Positions 1 to 6,018 of a DNA stretch of 6,484 bases are shown here, piece after piece; the stretch's first letter is position 1, and the number at the start of each line of letters is the position of its first letter. The stretch lies in contig CAIUFU010000010.1 of assembly GCA_903898475.1 (NCBI GenBank), positions 1 to 6,484 on the forward strand, read 5' to 3'. Source of the DNA: an uncultured Alphaproteobacteria bacterium (GTDB lineage Bacteria > Pseudomonadota > Alphaproteobacteria > Rickettsiales > UBA1997). The notes beneath the pieces were generated by a model. It made no database searches and was not told the origin of the DNA. It saw nothing but the letters and a program-made list of their open reading frames with translations. Both the position numbers and the translations under genes were made by a program.

Positions 1-22
1 AAGAATTTCATCCAGAAAAATA

Positions 23-1387
23 TTAGGCGATTTTGGAATGTTTCTTCGAGTCGCTGATGAAGAATTTGTCAAATAGACTGCTGACAATGCGCGAAATTTG
101 AGGGGCGATTAGGTTGATTTTAATTACATTATTTTTGACACGAACCAACCCATCTTTTTTTAACTCTTCCAGCCCTTCCAGTTCTGTGGCGAAGTGGTTT
201 TTTTCAAGATTAAAAGATTCACAAATTTGGTTAAGATCAACTTCCAAATAACACATTAATTCATCGATGATTCTTTTACGAATCTTGTCGTCTTGCGTGA
301 TTTTAATACCTTTTTTGACTGCCAATTTTTCGCTCAAAATATTCTTTTTATACTCGTCAAAATCGAGAGTGTTTTGAGAATATCCCAAGGGCAGGTAGCT
401 AATTGCGGAAGCGCCAAAACCAATAACGCTGCTTGCTGTATCGGTGCTGTAGCCCTGAAAATTACGTTTTAATTTTTCATCTTTGAAAGCCAAAAACATG
501 CTGTCGTCTTTTTTGGCAAAGTGATCTAGGCCAATTGGAAAATAGCCCTCTTGCTGCAGTTTTTCTGAGGCTAATCGATACATTTGCAGGCGACTAGCGC
601 CATCCGGCAAGTCTTCTTCGTTAATTAAACGCATGTGCTTTTTCATCCATTGCACGTGAGCGTAGGCAAAAAGAGCGATGCGACTTGGTTTAAGCAACAT
701 TGCGTAATCGATATTTTTTCTAATTCCTTCCGGAGTTTGCTTAGGCAGGCCGTAGATTAAATCTAAGTTGATGTCGTTGATTTTATATTTGCGAAAAAGC
801 TTCACGCAGTCGTAAACCACATCAAATGACTGCTCGCGATTAATTGCTTTCTGCACTTCGTCATTAAAATCTTGAACTCCAATGCTAACTCGATTGATCC
901 CATTCTTAGCGTAGGTGGCAATTTTTTCTTCGTTAACATTTCTGGGATCTACCTCAATTGCAATTTCAGCATCAACATTCACCTCAAACTCACTTCTGAT
1001 TGTCTGCATTAAATAATCAAAAGTGTCGGGAAGCAAAATTGTTGGCGAACCGCCGCCAAAATGAATGTGAGAAACTTTGTGATGTTTTTTATCCAAAAGA
1101 TCAGCAACTAAACGTATTTCACGTGCCACAATGTGCGCGTAGTCTTCAACCGGAGCGTAACGAGAAGTAACTTTTGTGTAACAGCCGCAATACCAGCAAA
1201 GCTGATTGCAGAAGGGAATATGAATGTAGAGCGAAAGAGTTTCGTTTTCTGGTAAAGTTTTTAACCAAGTAAAAACCACCTCACCATTTACATCAGAATT
1301 AAAGTGCGGCGCAGTTGGATAGCTGGTGTAGCGCGGCACTTGGGCGTCATGTTTTAAAATAACTGAGTCTTCAATTTTATTTATCAT
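23..1387 (-). CDS. hemN: Oxygen-independent coproporphyrinogen III oxidase (radical SAM)
   Basis: This cytoplasmic enzyme converts coproporphyrinogen III to protoporphyrinogen IX without oxygen, by radical-SAM decarboxylation of two propionates. The 454 residues are close to the 457 of E. coli HemN. Visible features are the N-terminal RYTSYPTA stretch (19-26), YIHIPFC leading into the iron-sulfur motif C60-X3-C64-X2-C67-X-C69, and the SAM-binding GGGSPT (111-116). The CX3CX2CXC pattern with the N-terminal RYTSYPTA block marks true HemN rather than HemW/HutW. The ATG at 1387 gives the normal HemN N-terminus and overlaps the end of cydX by 11 bases, so it is probably translationally coupled. 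No clear Shine-Dalgarno precedes it. It is the last gene of the cyd cluster, which fits heme supply for cytochrome bd at low oxygen. Stop is TAA at 23-25. Family assignment is very secure; the link to bd assembly is inferred from position. Confidence 0.96.
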   Translation of the reverse strand: MINKIEDSVILKHDAQVPRYTSYPTAPHFNSDVNGEVVFTWLKTLPENETLSLYIHIPFCNQLCWYCGCYTKVTSRYAPVEDYAHIVAREIRLVADLLDKKHHKVSHIHFGGGSPTILLPDTFDYLMQTIRSEFEVNVDAEIAIEVDPRNVNEEKIATYAKNGINRVSIGVQDFNDEVQKAINREQSFDVVYDCVKLFRKYKINDINLDLIYGLPKQTPEGIRKNIDYAMLLKPSRIALFAYAHVQWMKKHMRLINEEDLPDGASRLQMYRLASEKLQQEGYFPIGLDHFAKKDDSMFLAFKDEKLKRNFQGYSTDTASSVIGFGASAISYLPLGYSQNTLDFDEYKKNILSEKLAVKKGIKITQDDKIRKRIIDELMCYLEVDLNQICESFNLEKNHFATELEGLEELKKDGLVRVKNNVIKINLIAPQISRIVSSLFDKFFISDSKKHSKIA

Positions 1388-1514
1388 CTGGCTTAGAGCA
1401 TCTGTTGGCGCAGATTTTTGGAGCTTCTGCGTTATTTATTTCATACCAAAGAGCCGTTAAAACTGCGAAAGAAGCCGCTAGAGCCGTGCCTAAAATCCAA
1501 GAAAAATACCACAT
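1377..1514 (-). CDS. cydX: Cytochrome bd oxidase small subunit CydX
   Basis: A 45-residue protein starting MWYFSWILG, the hallmark N-terminus of CydX, followed by one transmembrane helix and ALWYE (21-25), as in E. coli CydX. In E. coli, CydX binds CydA and stabilises the hemes of cytochrome bd-I. The frame stays open upstream to an ATG at 1607, but that start lies inside cydB and would add 31 unrelated basic residues before MWYF, so the ATG at 1514 is chosen. It sits 20 bases after cydB with no visible Shine-Dalgarno, and its last 11 bases overlap hemN. Unusual is the tail after the helix, which carries two cysteines (C35-X3-C39) before a polar end. Identity rests on the motif plus the cydAB context. 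Confidence 0.93.
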   Translation of the reverse strand: MWYFSWILGTALAASFAVLTALWYEINNAEAPKICANRCSKPDDK

Positions 1515-1534
1515 AGTTTGAACTGGTTTGAAGG

Positions 1535-2680
1535 TTAGTAGAAAAATTTTGAATCTTTTTTGATGTCTTCTGCGGTGATTTTGCCACGCAGAACTCGAAA
1601 CACCCAAGAAGTGTAAATTAGGATAATTGGCACAAAAATCAGAGCAGCGATTAGCATCACAACCAAAGTAAAATAGCTGCTAGAAGCATCCCAAATTATC
1701 AGTGAAGAATTTGGATTGAGGCTTGATGGCAAAATGAATGGAAACAGAGTTAATCCGGCAGTTGAGATGATGCCAAAAATTGACAGAGCGCTAAAAATAA
1801 AGGCTTTGCCGAAATGGTTAATACGAGCAAAAATTAGAGCGACAAACTGACCAACAAATCCCAAAGCCGGCGCAATCAACATCCAAGGATATATTGTGTA
1901 ATTGCTAAACCAGCCGCCCGCAACTCTGATTACTTCTTTTTGCAAAGGGTTGGAGTCAGCTAAAGTTCCAGCGAAAGTCTTAACTTGAAAACCATCAATA
2001 AATTGCAAAAGAACTCCGCCTAACGCGAACAAAACAACTGTTAGAAGCGAGAAGATTTTGAGAATCTTCTGAGTGCGCTGCAAAATTTTACCCTCGGTTT
2101 TAATCGCTAAATAGCAGGCTCCGTGAGTTGTAAGCATTACAACACTTACCAAACCGCAAAGCAGAGTAAAAGGCGTAAACAAGCCAAAAAAACCAATCTG
2201 ATTGTCAATTACCATGAAGTCATCAAAAGCAAAAGGCACGCCTTGCAAAACATTGCCAATTGCGACTCCAAAGACCAAAGACGGCACTAGCCCCGAAATA
2301 AAAATACAATAATCCCAAACGCAGCGCCAAGTTTTGTTGTTAACTTTGCTGCGATAATCAAAACCTACGGGACGCAAAATTAAGGCCAATAAAACCAACA
2401 ACATTGCGAAGTAAAAACCTGAAAAGCTTACAGCGTAAACATGTGGCCAAGCGGCAAAAATAGCACCAGCACCCAGAATTAACCAAACTTGGTTTCCTTC
2501 CCAAACCGCGCCAACTGAGTTTAAAACAACTCGTCTTTCTTCATCAGTTTTAGCAACGAAGGGCAGCAAAATTCCGACCCCCAAATCAAAGCCGTCCATA
2601 ATTGCAAAGCCGATTAAAAGCACACCAAGCAAGACCCACCAGATTATTCTGAGAGTTTCGTAATCAAAAAATTCTAACAT
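1535..2680 (-). CDS. cydB: Cytochrome bd ubiquinol oxidase subunit II
   Basis: Integral membrane subunit of cytochrome bd quinol oxidase, partner of CydA. It has 381 residues against 379 in E. coli CydB, with about nine hydrophobic segments. Family marks seen are IMDGFDLGVGILLPF (27-41) with the conserved D29, AVWEGNQVWLI (58-68), LRPVGFDYR (102-110), and a C-terminus in FFY resembling the usual SLY end. It follows cydA after 12 bases, and AAGGA (2686-2690), five bases before the ATG, makes this the best-supported ribosome site in the operon. The subunit itself carries no heme ligand in E. coli-type enzymes but is needed for assembly and quinol oxidation. No truncation or frame damage was seen. 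The CydA-type neighbour and CydX argue for a true cytochrome bd rather than a standalone paralogue. Confidence 0.97.
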   Translation of the reverse strand: MLEFFDYETLRIIWWVLLGVLLIGFAIMDGFDLGVGILLPFVAKTDEERRVVLNSVGAVWEGNQVWLILGAGAIFAAWPHVYAVSFSGFYFAMLLVLLALILRPVGFDYRSKVNNKTWRCVWDYCIFISGLVPSLVFGVAIGNVLQGVPFAFDDFMVIDNQIGFFGLFTPFTLLCGLVSVVMLTTHGACYLAIKTEGKILQRTQKILKIFSLLTVVLFALGGVLLQFIDGFQVKTFAGTLADSNPLQKEVIRVAGGWFSNYTIYPWMLIAPALGFVGQFVALIFARINHFGKAFIFSALSIFGIISTAGLTLFPFILPSSLNPNSSLIIWDASSSYFTLVVMLIAALIFVPIILIYTSWVFRVLRGKITAEDIKKDSKFFY

Positions 2681-2685
2681 TTTTT

Positions 2686-2690
2686 TCCTT
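2686..2690 (-). promoter_or_regulatory. Ribosome binding site of cydB
   Basis: On the minus strand AAGGA lies five bases upstream of the cydB ATG at 2680, between the cydA stop and the cydB start. It is the only clear Shine-Dalgarno in this cluster and fixes the cydB start. The other genes rely on weak sites or on coupling to the preceding gene. Confidence 0.75.
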
Positions 2691-2692
2691 AA

Positions 2693-4228
2693 TTAATTTT
2701 TGGATAAAAGTTTTTCTGGCCCAATTTTGATATATTTTGCCATCAGGTACAAATCGACAATCAGCAGCACGGTGTAAAGAACTACAAAGCCCAAAAGACT
2801 CGCCATAACATGTCCGTAAGAAACCGGCGAGATGCCAAGTGCGGTTGGCAAAATTCCTTCAATCACCCAAGGCTGTCTGCCACATTCGGCAACGATCCAG
2901 CCAAGTTCAGCAGCAATCCAAGGCAGCGGCAAAGAAAAGAAACAAAGTTTTAACAAGAATTTTTTATCAAAATTGCGTTTCACGTTCATTTGCCAAAAAG
3001 CTGCGGCAAACAAGATGATAAAATAAAGACCCAATCCAACCATGATACGAAAGCTGAAGAATAGAGGGGCAATTCTTGGCTTGGTGCTTTCAGCAGCTTT
3101 TCTAATTTCTTGATCTGAAGCATTTTCAATGTCAGTGCGATATTTTTTTAGGAGCAGGGCGTAGCCAATATCTTGGTAATTCTCGCGTAGATAAGCTTTG
3201 TCGGCTGCAGGATCTTGACTAGTTTTGCTGCGTAAATTTTTTAACACTTGGTACTGGCTGATACCATTGCGCACGCGAACTTCAGCCATATCGATCAAAT
3301 CTTTAATCCCCAAGACTTCTTTGTCGAAAGAGCGCGTGGCAATTAACCCCAAGAGATAGGGCACTTTAATCGAATATTCGTTAATTTGCTTTTCTTCGTT
3401 GGGAATTGCCAAAAGAGTAAAGTCGGCAGGTGCTGGCTCAGTTTCCCACATGCCTTCAATTGCAGCGATTTTCATTCTTTGATTTTGTCCGGTGGTGTAG
3501 CCACTTTCATCGCCCAAAACCACAACTGATAAGGCAGCTAAAATTCCAAAAGATGAGGCAACGATGATTGATCTTTTGGCAATTTGAATATTGGTTTTTT
3601 TGAGCAAATAGTAGCAGCTAACCGACAGCACAAACATTGCGCCCGTTACATATCCAGCACTAATCGTGTGCACAAATTTTGACTGAGCAACTTCGTTAAA
3701 GAAAATTTCTTTAAATGAATCGAGCTCCATTCTCATGGTTTCAGCGTTGAATTTTGCGCCAACCGGATTTTGCATCCAACCGTTAGCAATCAAAATCCAT
3801 AAAGCCGAAAGATTAGTGCCAATCGCCATTAACCAAGTAACCACAAGGTGAGCGCGTTTGCTTAACTTGTTCCAGCCGAAGAAAAATAATCCCACAAAAG
3901 TTGATTCTAAGAAAAAGGCCATCAAGCCTTCAATTGCCAAAGGCACCCCAAAAATATCGCCAACATAGTGCGAATAATACGCCCAGTTCGTGCCAAACTG
4001 AAATTCCATCGTGATGCCAGTTGCAACACCCATGGCAAAGTTAATCGCAAAAAGCTTGCCCCAAAATTTTGTAATATCGCGCCAGATTTCTTTATTTGTC
4101 ATCACATAAGCGCTTTCCATAATTGCCAATATCACGGCCAAACCCAAGGTTAAAGGCACGAATAGAAAGTGATAAATTGCTGTTACCGCAAATTGTAACC
4201 TCGATATTTCAACTAGGCCGAATTCCAT
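2693..4228 (-). CDS. cydA: Cytochrome bd ubiquinol oxidase subunit I (long Q-loop type)
   Basis: Heme-bearing subunit of the inner-membrane quinol oxidase that reduces oxygen to water at very low oxygen. It has 511 residues (E. coli 522) and aligns nearly end to end by eye. Ligand and proton-path residues are all present: H20 (E. coli H19), E100 and E108 (E99, E107), H187 (H186), M396 (M393) and E448 (E445). The quinol site shows K253 and E258 in KIAAIE (K252, E257), and GRQPW is at 450-454. The long stretch between GDESGY (239-244) and PRIAPLFF (384-391) shows the long Q-loop, as in proteobacterial bd-I rather than the short type of Bacillus. The start ATG at 4228 is one base past the stop of the small upstream gene; a weak GAGA lies about six bases before it, so coupling is likely. 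Everything expected for an active oxidase is intact. Confidence 0.98.
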   Translation of the reverse strand: MEFGLVEISRLQFAVTAIYHFLFVPLTLGLAVILAIMESAYVMTNKEIWRDITKFWGKLFAINFAMGVATGITMEFQFGTNWAYYSHYVGDIFGVPLAIEGLMAFFLESTFVGLFFFGWNKLSKRAHLVVTWLMAIGTNLSALWILIANGWMQNPVGAKFNAETMRMELDSFKEIFFNEVAQSKFVHTISAGYVTGAMFVLSVSCYYLLKKTNIQIAKRSIIVASSFGILAALSVVVLGDESGYTTGQNQRMKIAAIEGMWETEPAPADFTLLAIPNEEKQINEYSIKVPYLLGLIATRSFDKEVLGIKDLIDMAEVRVRNGISQYQVLKNLRSKTSQDPAADKAYLRENYQDIGYALLLKKYRTDIENASDQEIRKAAESTKPRIAPLFFSFRIMVGLGLYFIILFAAAFWQMNVKRNFDKKFLLKLCFFSLPLPWIAAELGWIVAECGRQPWVIEGILPTALGISPVSYGHVMASLLGFVVLYTVLLIVDLYLMAKYIKIGPEKLLSKN

Positions 4229-4229
4229 T

Positions 4230-4445
4230 TTATTTCTCGTTTAAAATTTGGTTGGTAATGCTTTCAGATCTTTGTTGCTTGGTCATTTTGTCGCTGAAGA
4301 AAAAGAAGTATAAGGCCGTCAAGATGAGCAATTTTACTCCCAAAATGACGGTCATTTCTCGGTAAAAAAAACTACGTTTTTTTGAACGAAAAAAAATTAT
4401 CAGGTAGATGATATACCCCAGATAAAGAGCGATTAAGCCGTGCAT
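4230..4445 (-). CDS. cydP: Small membrane protein resembling CydP, putative cytochrome bd accessory subunit
   Basis: A 71-residue protein directly before cydA (one base between stop and start). The second half, YREMTVILGVKLLILTALYF (28-47), then FFFS and a polar tail, resembles the CydP family of small proteins found beside cydAB in proteobacteria: an R-E pair, a helix containing a conserved K, an aromatic F-F end and a short polar C-terminus. CydP function is poorly known; it is named as a putative oxidase subunit. The first 19 residues form another hydrophobic segment, so two membrane helices are predicted, joined by a basic linker RSKKR. CydP proteins as I recall them begin near the R-E pair, so this N-terminus may be an extension. 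However, the ATG at 4445 is the only standard start upstream of R-E; the next ATG (4355) would cut it off. No Shine-Dalgarno is visible. The family call is from pattern memory and context, hence moderate. Confidence 0.65.
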   Translation of the reverse strand: MHGLIALYLGYIIYLIIFFRSKKRSFFYREMTVILGVKLLILTALYFFFFSDKMTKQQRSESITNQILNEK

Positions 4446-4463
4446 GGTGGTGTTTGTTTGATT

Positions 4464-5099
4464 TTAGAAGCGGTAAGAAACGCCGCCGCCAATTAACCAT
4501 GGATCAAGTCTAACTTGTCCGCGGTAAGCGTTGTTCACTTGAACATTGGTTTTTAAGAAGATTTTTTTGACGTCGAAATTGACACCGAATCTTTCGTCAA
4601 TCATGTAGTCAAAACCAGCTTGCAAAGCGTAGCCAAGGTTGTCTTGGTATTTAAGACTAGTTGCAGCTCCCCCAGTTTTTGCACCGTAGAAAAAAGTGTA
4701 GTTTAGACCAGCACCTGCGTAGGGTCTGAAAGTTCCGGTAGGATTAGCGTGATATTGTAGGGTGAGAGTTGGCGGAAGTAATCTAACCGACCCAAGGCCA
4801 GCTTTGCTTCCAGCAGCAGAACCATTTAAAGTGATGTCATGCTTGGTGGTTGCCAAAATTAATTCAGCGGCAATGTTTTTGTTAAAGAAGCGAGTAAAAT
4901 CTAATTCAGGAACTTGATCTGAGCTAGTTGCAACATGGCCACCCAAAGTTGAAACTTTGCTAGTGACATCGGTTTTTACAAAAACCGCTCTTGATCTAAT
5001 GATCCAATCGTGAGCCGCGTCAGATTTGGCAAATGCAGCCTGAGAGTTAAAAACGGACAAAATTATCGACAGCGAGAGAAGACCGAGTTTGCTTTTCAT
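4464..5099 (-). CDS. ompW: OmpW family outer membrane beta-barrel protein
   Basis: A 211-residue protein with an N-terminal signal peptide (K2/K4, hydrophobic 5-19, probable cleavage after AFA at 24) and an outer-membrane barrel ending in aromatic F211. OmpW family marks are LPPTLTLQYH (108-117), RPYAGAGLNYT (125-135) and the closing strand DPWLIGGGVSYRF (199-211). OmpW barrels have eight strands and a narrow hydrophobic channel thought to pass small apolar compounds; the exact substrate is not settled. It is the first gene after the divergent control region and is followed after 18 bases by the cydP-like gene, with no terminator hairpin between, so it appears to lead the cytochrome bd operon. 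In E. coli, ompW responds to oxygen through FNR, which fits this setting. No strong Shine-Dalgarno is seen; GAGG lies 20 bases before the ATG, which is too far. The start is supported by the well-formed signal peptide. Confidence 0.92.
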   Translation of the reverse strand: MKSKLGLLSLSIILSVFNSQAAFAKSDAAHDWIIRSRAVFVKTDVTSKVSTLGGHVATSSDQVPELDFTRFFNKNIAAELILATTKHDITLNGSAAGSKAGLGSVRLLPPTLTLQYHANPTGTFRPYAGAGLNYTFFYGAKTGGAATSLKYQDNLGYALQAGFDYMIDERFGVNFDVKKIFLKTNVQVNNAYRGQVRLDPWLIGGGVSYRF

Positions 5100-5120
5100 A
5101 AATTTTCAAAATTAATTAAC

Positions 5121-5162
5121 CTCTAGGTGAAGCCAAAAATTAATTTGATTCTCAACCTAGAG
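5121..5162. repeat. Inverted repeat CTCTAGGT / ACCTAGAG upstream of ompW
   Basis: Arms at 5121-5128 and 5155-5162 are perfect 8-base complements, 26 bases apart. A further short pairing is possible inside the arms after a one-base bulge. The right arm touches the candidate -10 box at 5161-5166. If transcription starts upstream of 5162, the repeat forms a stem in the ompW leader; if it starts near 5154, the repeat is better read as a DNA operator flanking the start site. Function is not known. Confidence 0.5.
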
Positions 5163-5166
5163 TATA
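5161..5166 (-). promoter_or_regulatory. Candidate -10 box of the ompW-cyd-hemN operon
   Basis: On the minus strand TATACT matches TATAAT at five of six bases and would start transcription near 5154, giving a leader of about 55 bases before ompW. No good -35 hexamer stands 16-18 bases upstream, as expected for a promoter that needs an activator. A degenerate FNR-like site (5185-5198) is centred about 37 bases upstream of the predicted start. An alternative is the weaker TACTTT at 5206-5211, which would place the strong FNR site at about -40.5. Confidence 0.4.
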
Positions 5167-5184
5167 AGCCTATCCAACAAAGGA

Positions 5185-5198
5185 TTGATCGACTTAAC
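5185..5198. promoter_or_regulatory. Degenerate second FNR-like site
   Basis: TTGAT-CGAC-TTAAC has one perfect FNR half-site and a second half matching ATCAA at only two of five bases (7/10 overall). It lies where a class II activator would sit relative to the TATACT candidate, within a few bases of the usual -41.5. Given the AT richness this may be chance. Confidence 0.25.
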
Positions 5199-5224
5199 TT
5201 TTTTAAAAGTAGAGCAACTTTCTC

Positions 5225-5233
5225 TGCTGTAAT
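5225..5233 (+). promoter_or_regulatory. Candidate extended -10 promoter of the regulator gene
   Basis: TGCTGTAAT matches the extended -10 pattern TG-n-TATAAT with one mismatch. No matching -35 is visible, which extended -10 promoters tolerate. The predicted start near 5240 lies in the middle of the FNR-type site at 5233-5246 and gives a leader of about 26 bases. Confidence 0.4.
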
Positions 5234-5246
5234 TGACCTAGATCAA
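5233..5246. promoter_or_regulatory. FNR-type operator TTGAC-CTAG-ATCAA
   Basis: This matches the FNR consensus TTGAT-N4-ATCAA at nine of ten defined bases. The neighbouring gene encodes a Crp/Fnr protein whose recognition helix has the E-x-x-S-R pattern that reads this sequence in FNR. Its centre is only about 26 bases before the regulator ATG and covers the predicted start point of that gene, which suggests negative autoregulation. It is about 140 bases upstream of the ompW ATG and could also activate the operon in that direction, at about -40 or -85 depending on which -10 is used. Confidence 0.75.
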
Positions 5247-5265
5247 AAATTTTAAATTTATTTAA

Positions 5266-6006
5266 ATGAACGCCTCAACCCTTTCTAAACTTGATGTCAT
5301 CAAGAAAATCGCTCTTTTTGCTGATTTAGGTGAGATCGAAATTAGAGAAATTTTAAAAAATTCTCTAATCCTCAAATGCAAGAAAGGTAAAACTTTATTT
5401 TGCCGTGAAGAGAAGAGTCTCAATCTTTACGTAGTGCTAAGCGGTGTTTTAAAAATTTTTATTTCTGACTCAGAAGGAGAAGAAACAGTTTTGCAAATTG
5501 CTGATTTCGGCAAATCACTTAATGACATTTTTAGCAAAAACTTTCAAAGCAATGCTCAAGCGCTGGAAGACTCTTCTCTGCTTGCGATTCCGCTTTTAGA
5601 TGCCAGAGAATTTCTTGCTAAAAATCTGAATTTTTCATCAAAAATTCTAAGCGACATCAGCGCCAAAAACAGCGAATTATTAGCGCAACTTACTCAATTA
5701 AAATTAACCAATGCCAAACAAAAAGTGGGGCAGTTTTTACTTGGAATGGCTTTTGAAAAAAGTGGCGACAAAGAGAAAAATATCGAACTTAAATGTGATA
5801 AATCGGTAATCGCATCTTACCTTGGAATCAAGTCTGAAACGCTTTCGCGAACTTTGCAAAAGCTAAAAAATGATGGCGAAATTACTGTGAAGAAAAATCA
5901 AATAACTCTTTTACAAGACAACTCGCTTTGTGATTATTGCGATAGTAAAATTGCTGCAAAGTGCAAACAGCACAAATCTTCTTTTTGCCAAGATCCTCAT
6001 CTTTAA
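5266..6006 (+). CDS. Crp/Fnr family transcriptional regulator with C-terminal cysteine cluster
   Basis: A 246-residue DNA-binding regulator: an N-terminal cyclic-nucleotide-like beta-roll (about 12-125), a dimerisation helix (about 125-155) and a C-terminal winged helix. The helix-turn-helix (about 178-204) contains E191-T-L-S194-R195, the FNR-type E-x-x-S-R contact set, predicting a TTGAT-N4-ATCAA target; such a site sits just upstream. The N-terminus lacks the cysteine group that holds the 4Fe-4S cluster in E. coli FNR; C38 and C46 lie inside the beta-roll. Instead the last 25 residues hold C222-X2-C225-X7-C233-X7-C241 with H236. Bacillus subtilis Fnr also binds its cluster through C-terminal cysteines, so an oxygen or redox sensor is a reasonable inference, though zinc binding is possible. 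The gene is divergent from the cytochrome bd operon, its probable target. No Shine-Dalgarno precedes the ATG, but the N-terminus looks complete. The ligand is unproven, so no gene symbol is given. Confidence 0.9.
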   Translation: MNASTLSKLDVIKKIALFADLGEIEIREILKNSLILKCKKGKTLFCREEKSLNLYVVLSGVLKIFISDSEGEETVLQIADFGKSLNDIFSKNFQSNAQALEDSSLLAIPLLDAREFLAKNLNFSSKILSDISAKNSELLAQLTQLKLTNAKQKVGQFLLGMAFEKSGDKEKNIELKCDKSVIASYLGIKSETLSRTLQKLKNDGEITVKKNQITLLQDNSLCDYCDSKIAAKCKQHKSSFCQDPHL

Positions 6007-6018
6007 ATCAATTCTGAA

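Noticed and set aside
1..11. Possible start of a further minus-strand gene (ATG at 11) after hemN
   Set aside because: Only three codons are visible and there is no convincing ribosome site; nothing can be claimed.
1515..1607. Upstream extension of the cydX frame to an ATG at 1607
   Set aside because: It overlaps the end of cydB and adds 31 basic residues before the conserved MWYF start; CydX proteins begin at MWYF.
2832..3026. Plus-strand open frame inside cydA
   Set aside because: Antisense shadow of an intact, well-conserved gene; its product shows no family features.
3452..3937. Repeated 12-mer GCCTTCAATTGC at 3452-3463 and 3926-3937
   Set aside because: Both copies encode the same short peptide A-I-E-G inside cydA; this is explained by coding coincidence.
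3968..4365. Two overlapping plus-strand open frames across the cydA start and the cydP-like gene
   Set aside because: Antisense shadows of conserved coding sequence with no recognisable domain.
5145..5155. Palindrome TTGA-TTC-TCAA as another FNR site
   Set aside because: The half-sites are three bases apart instead of six, so they would not fit an FNR dimer.
5197..5210. Inverted repeat ACTTTT-TT-AAAAGT
   Set aside because: Short, made almost only of A and T in AT-rich intergenic DNA, and not next to a gene end; probably chance, though an operator cannot be excluded.
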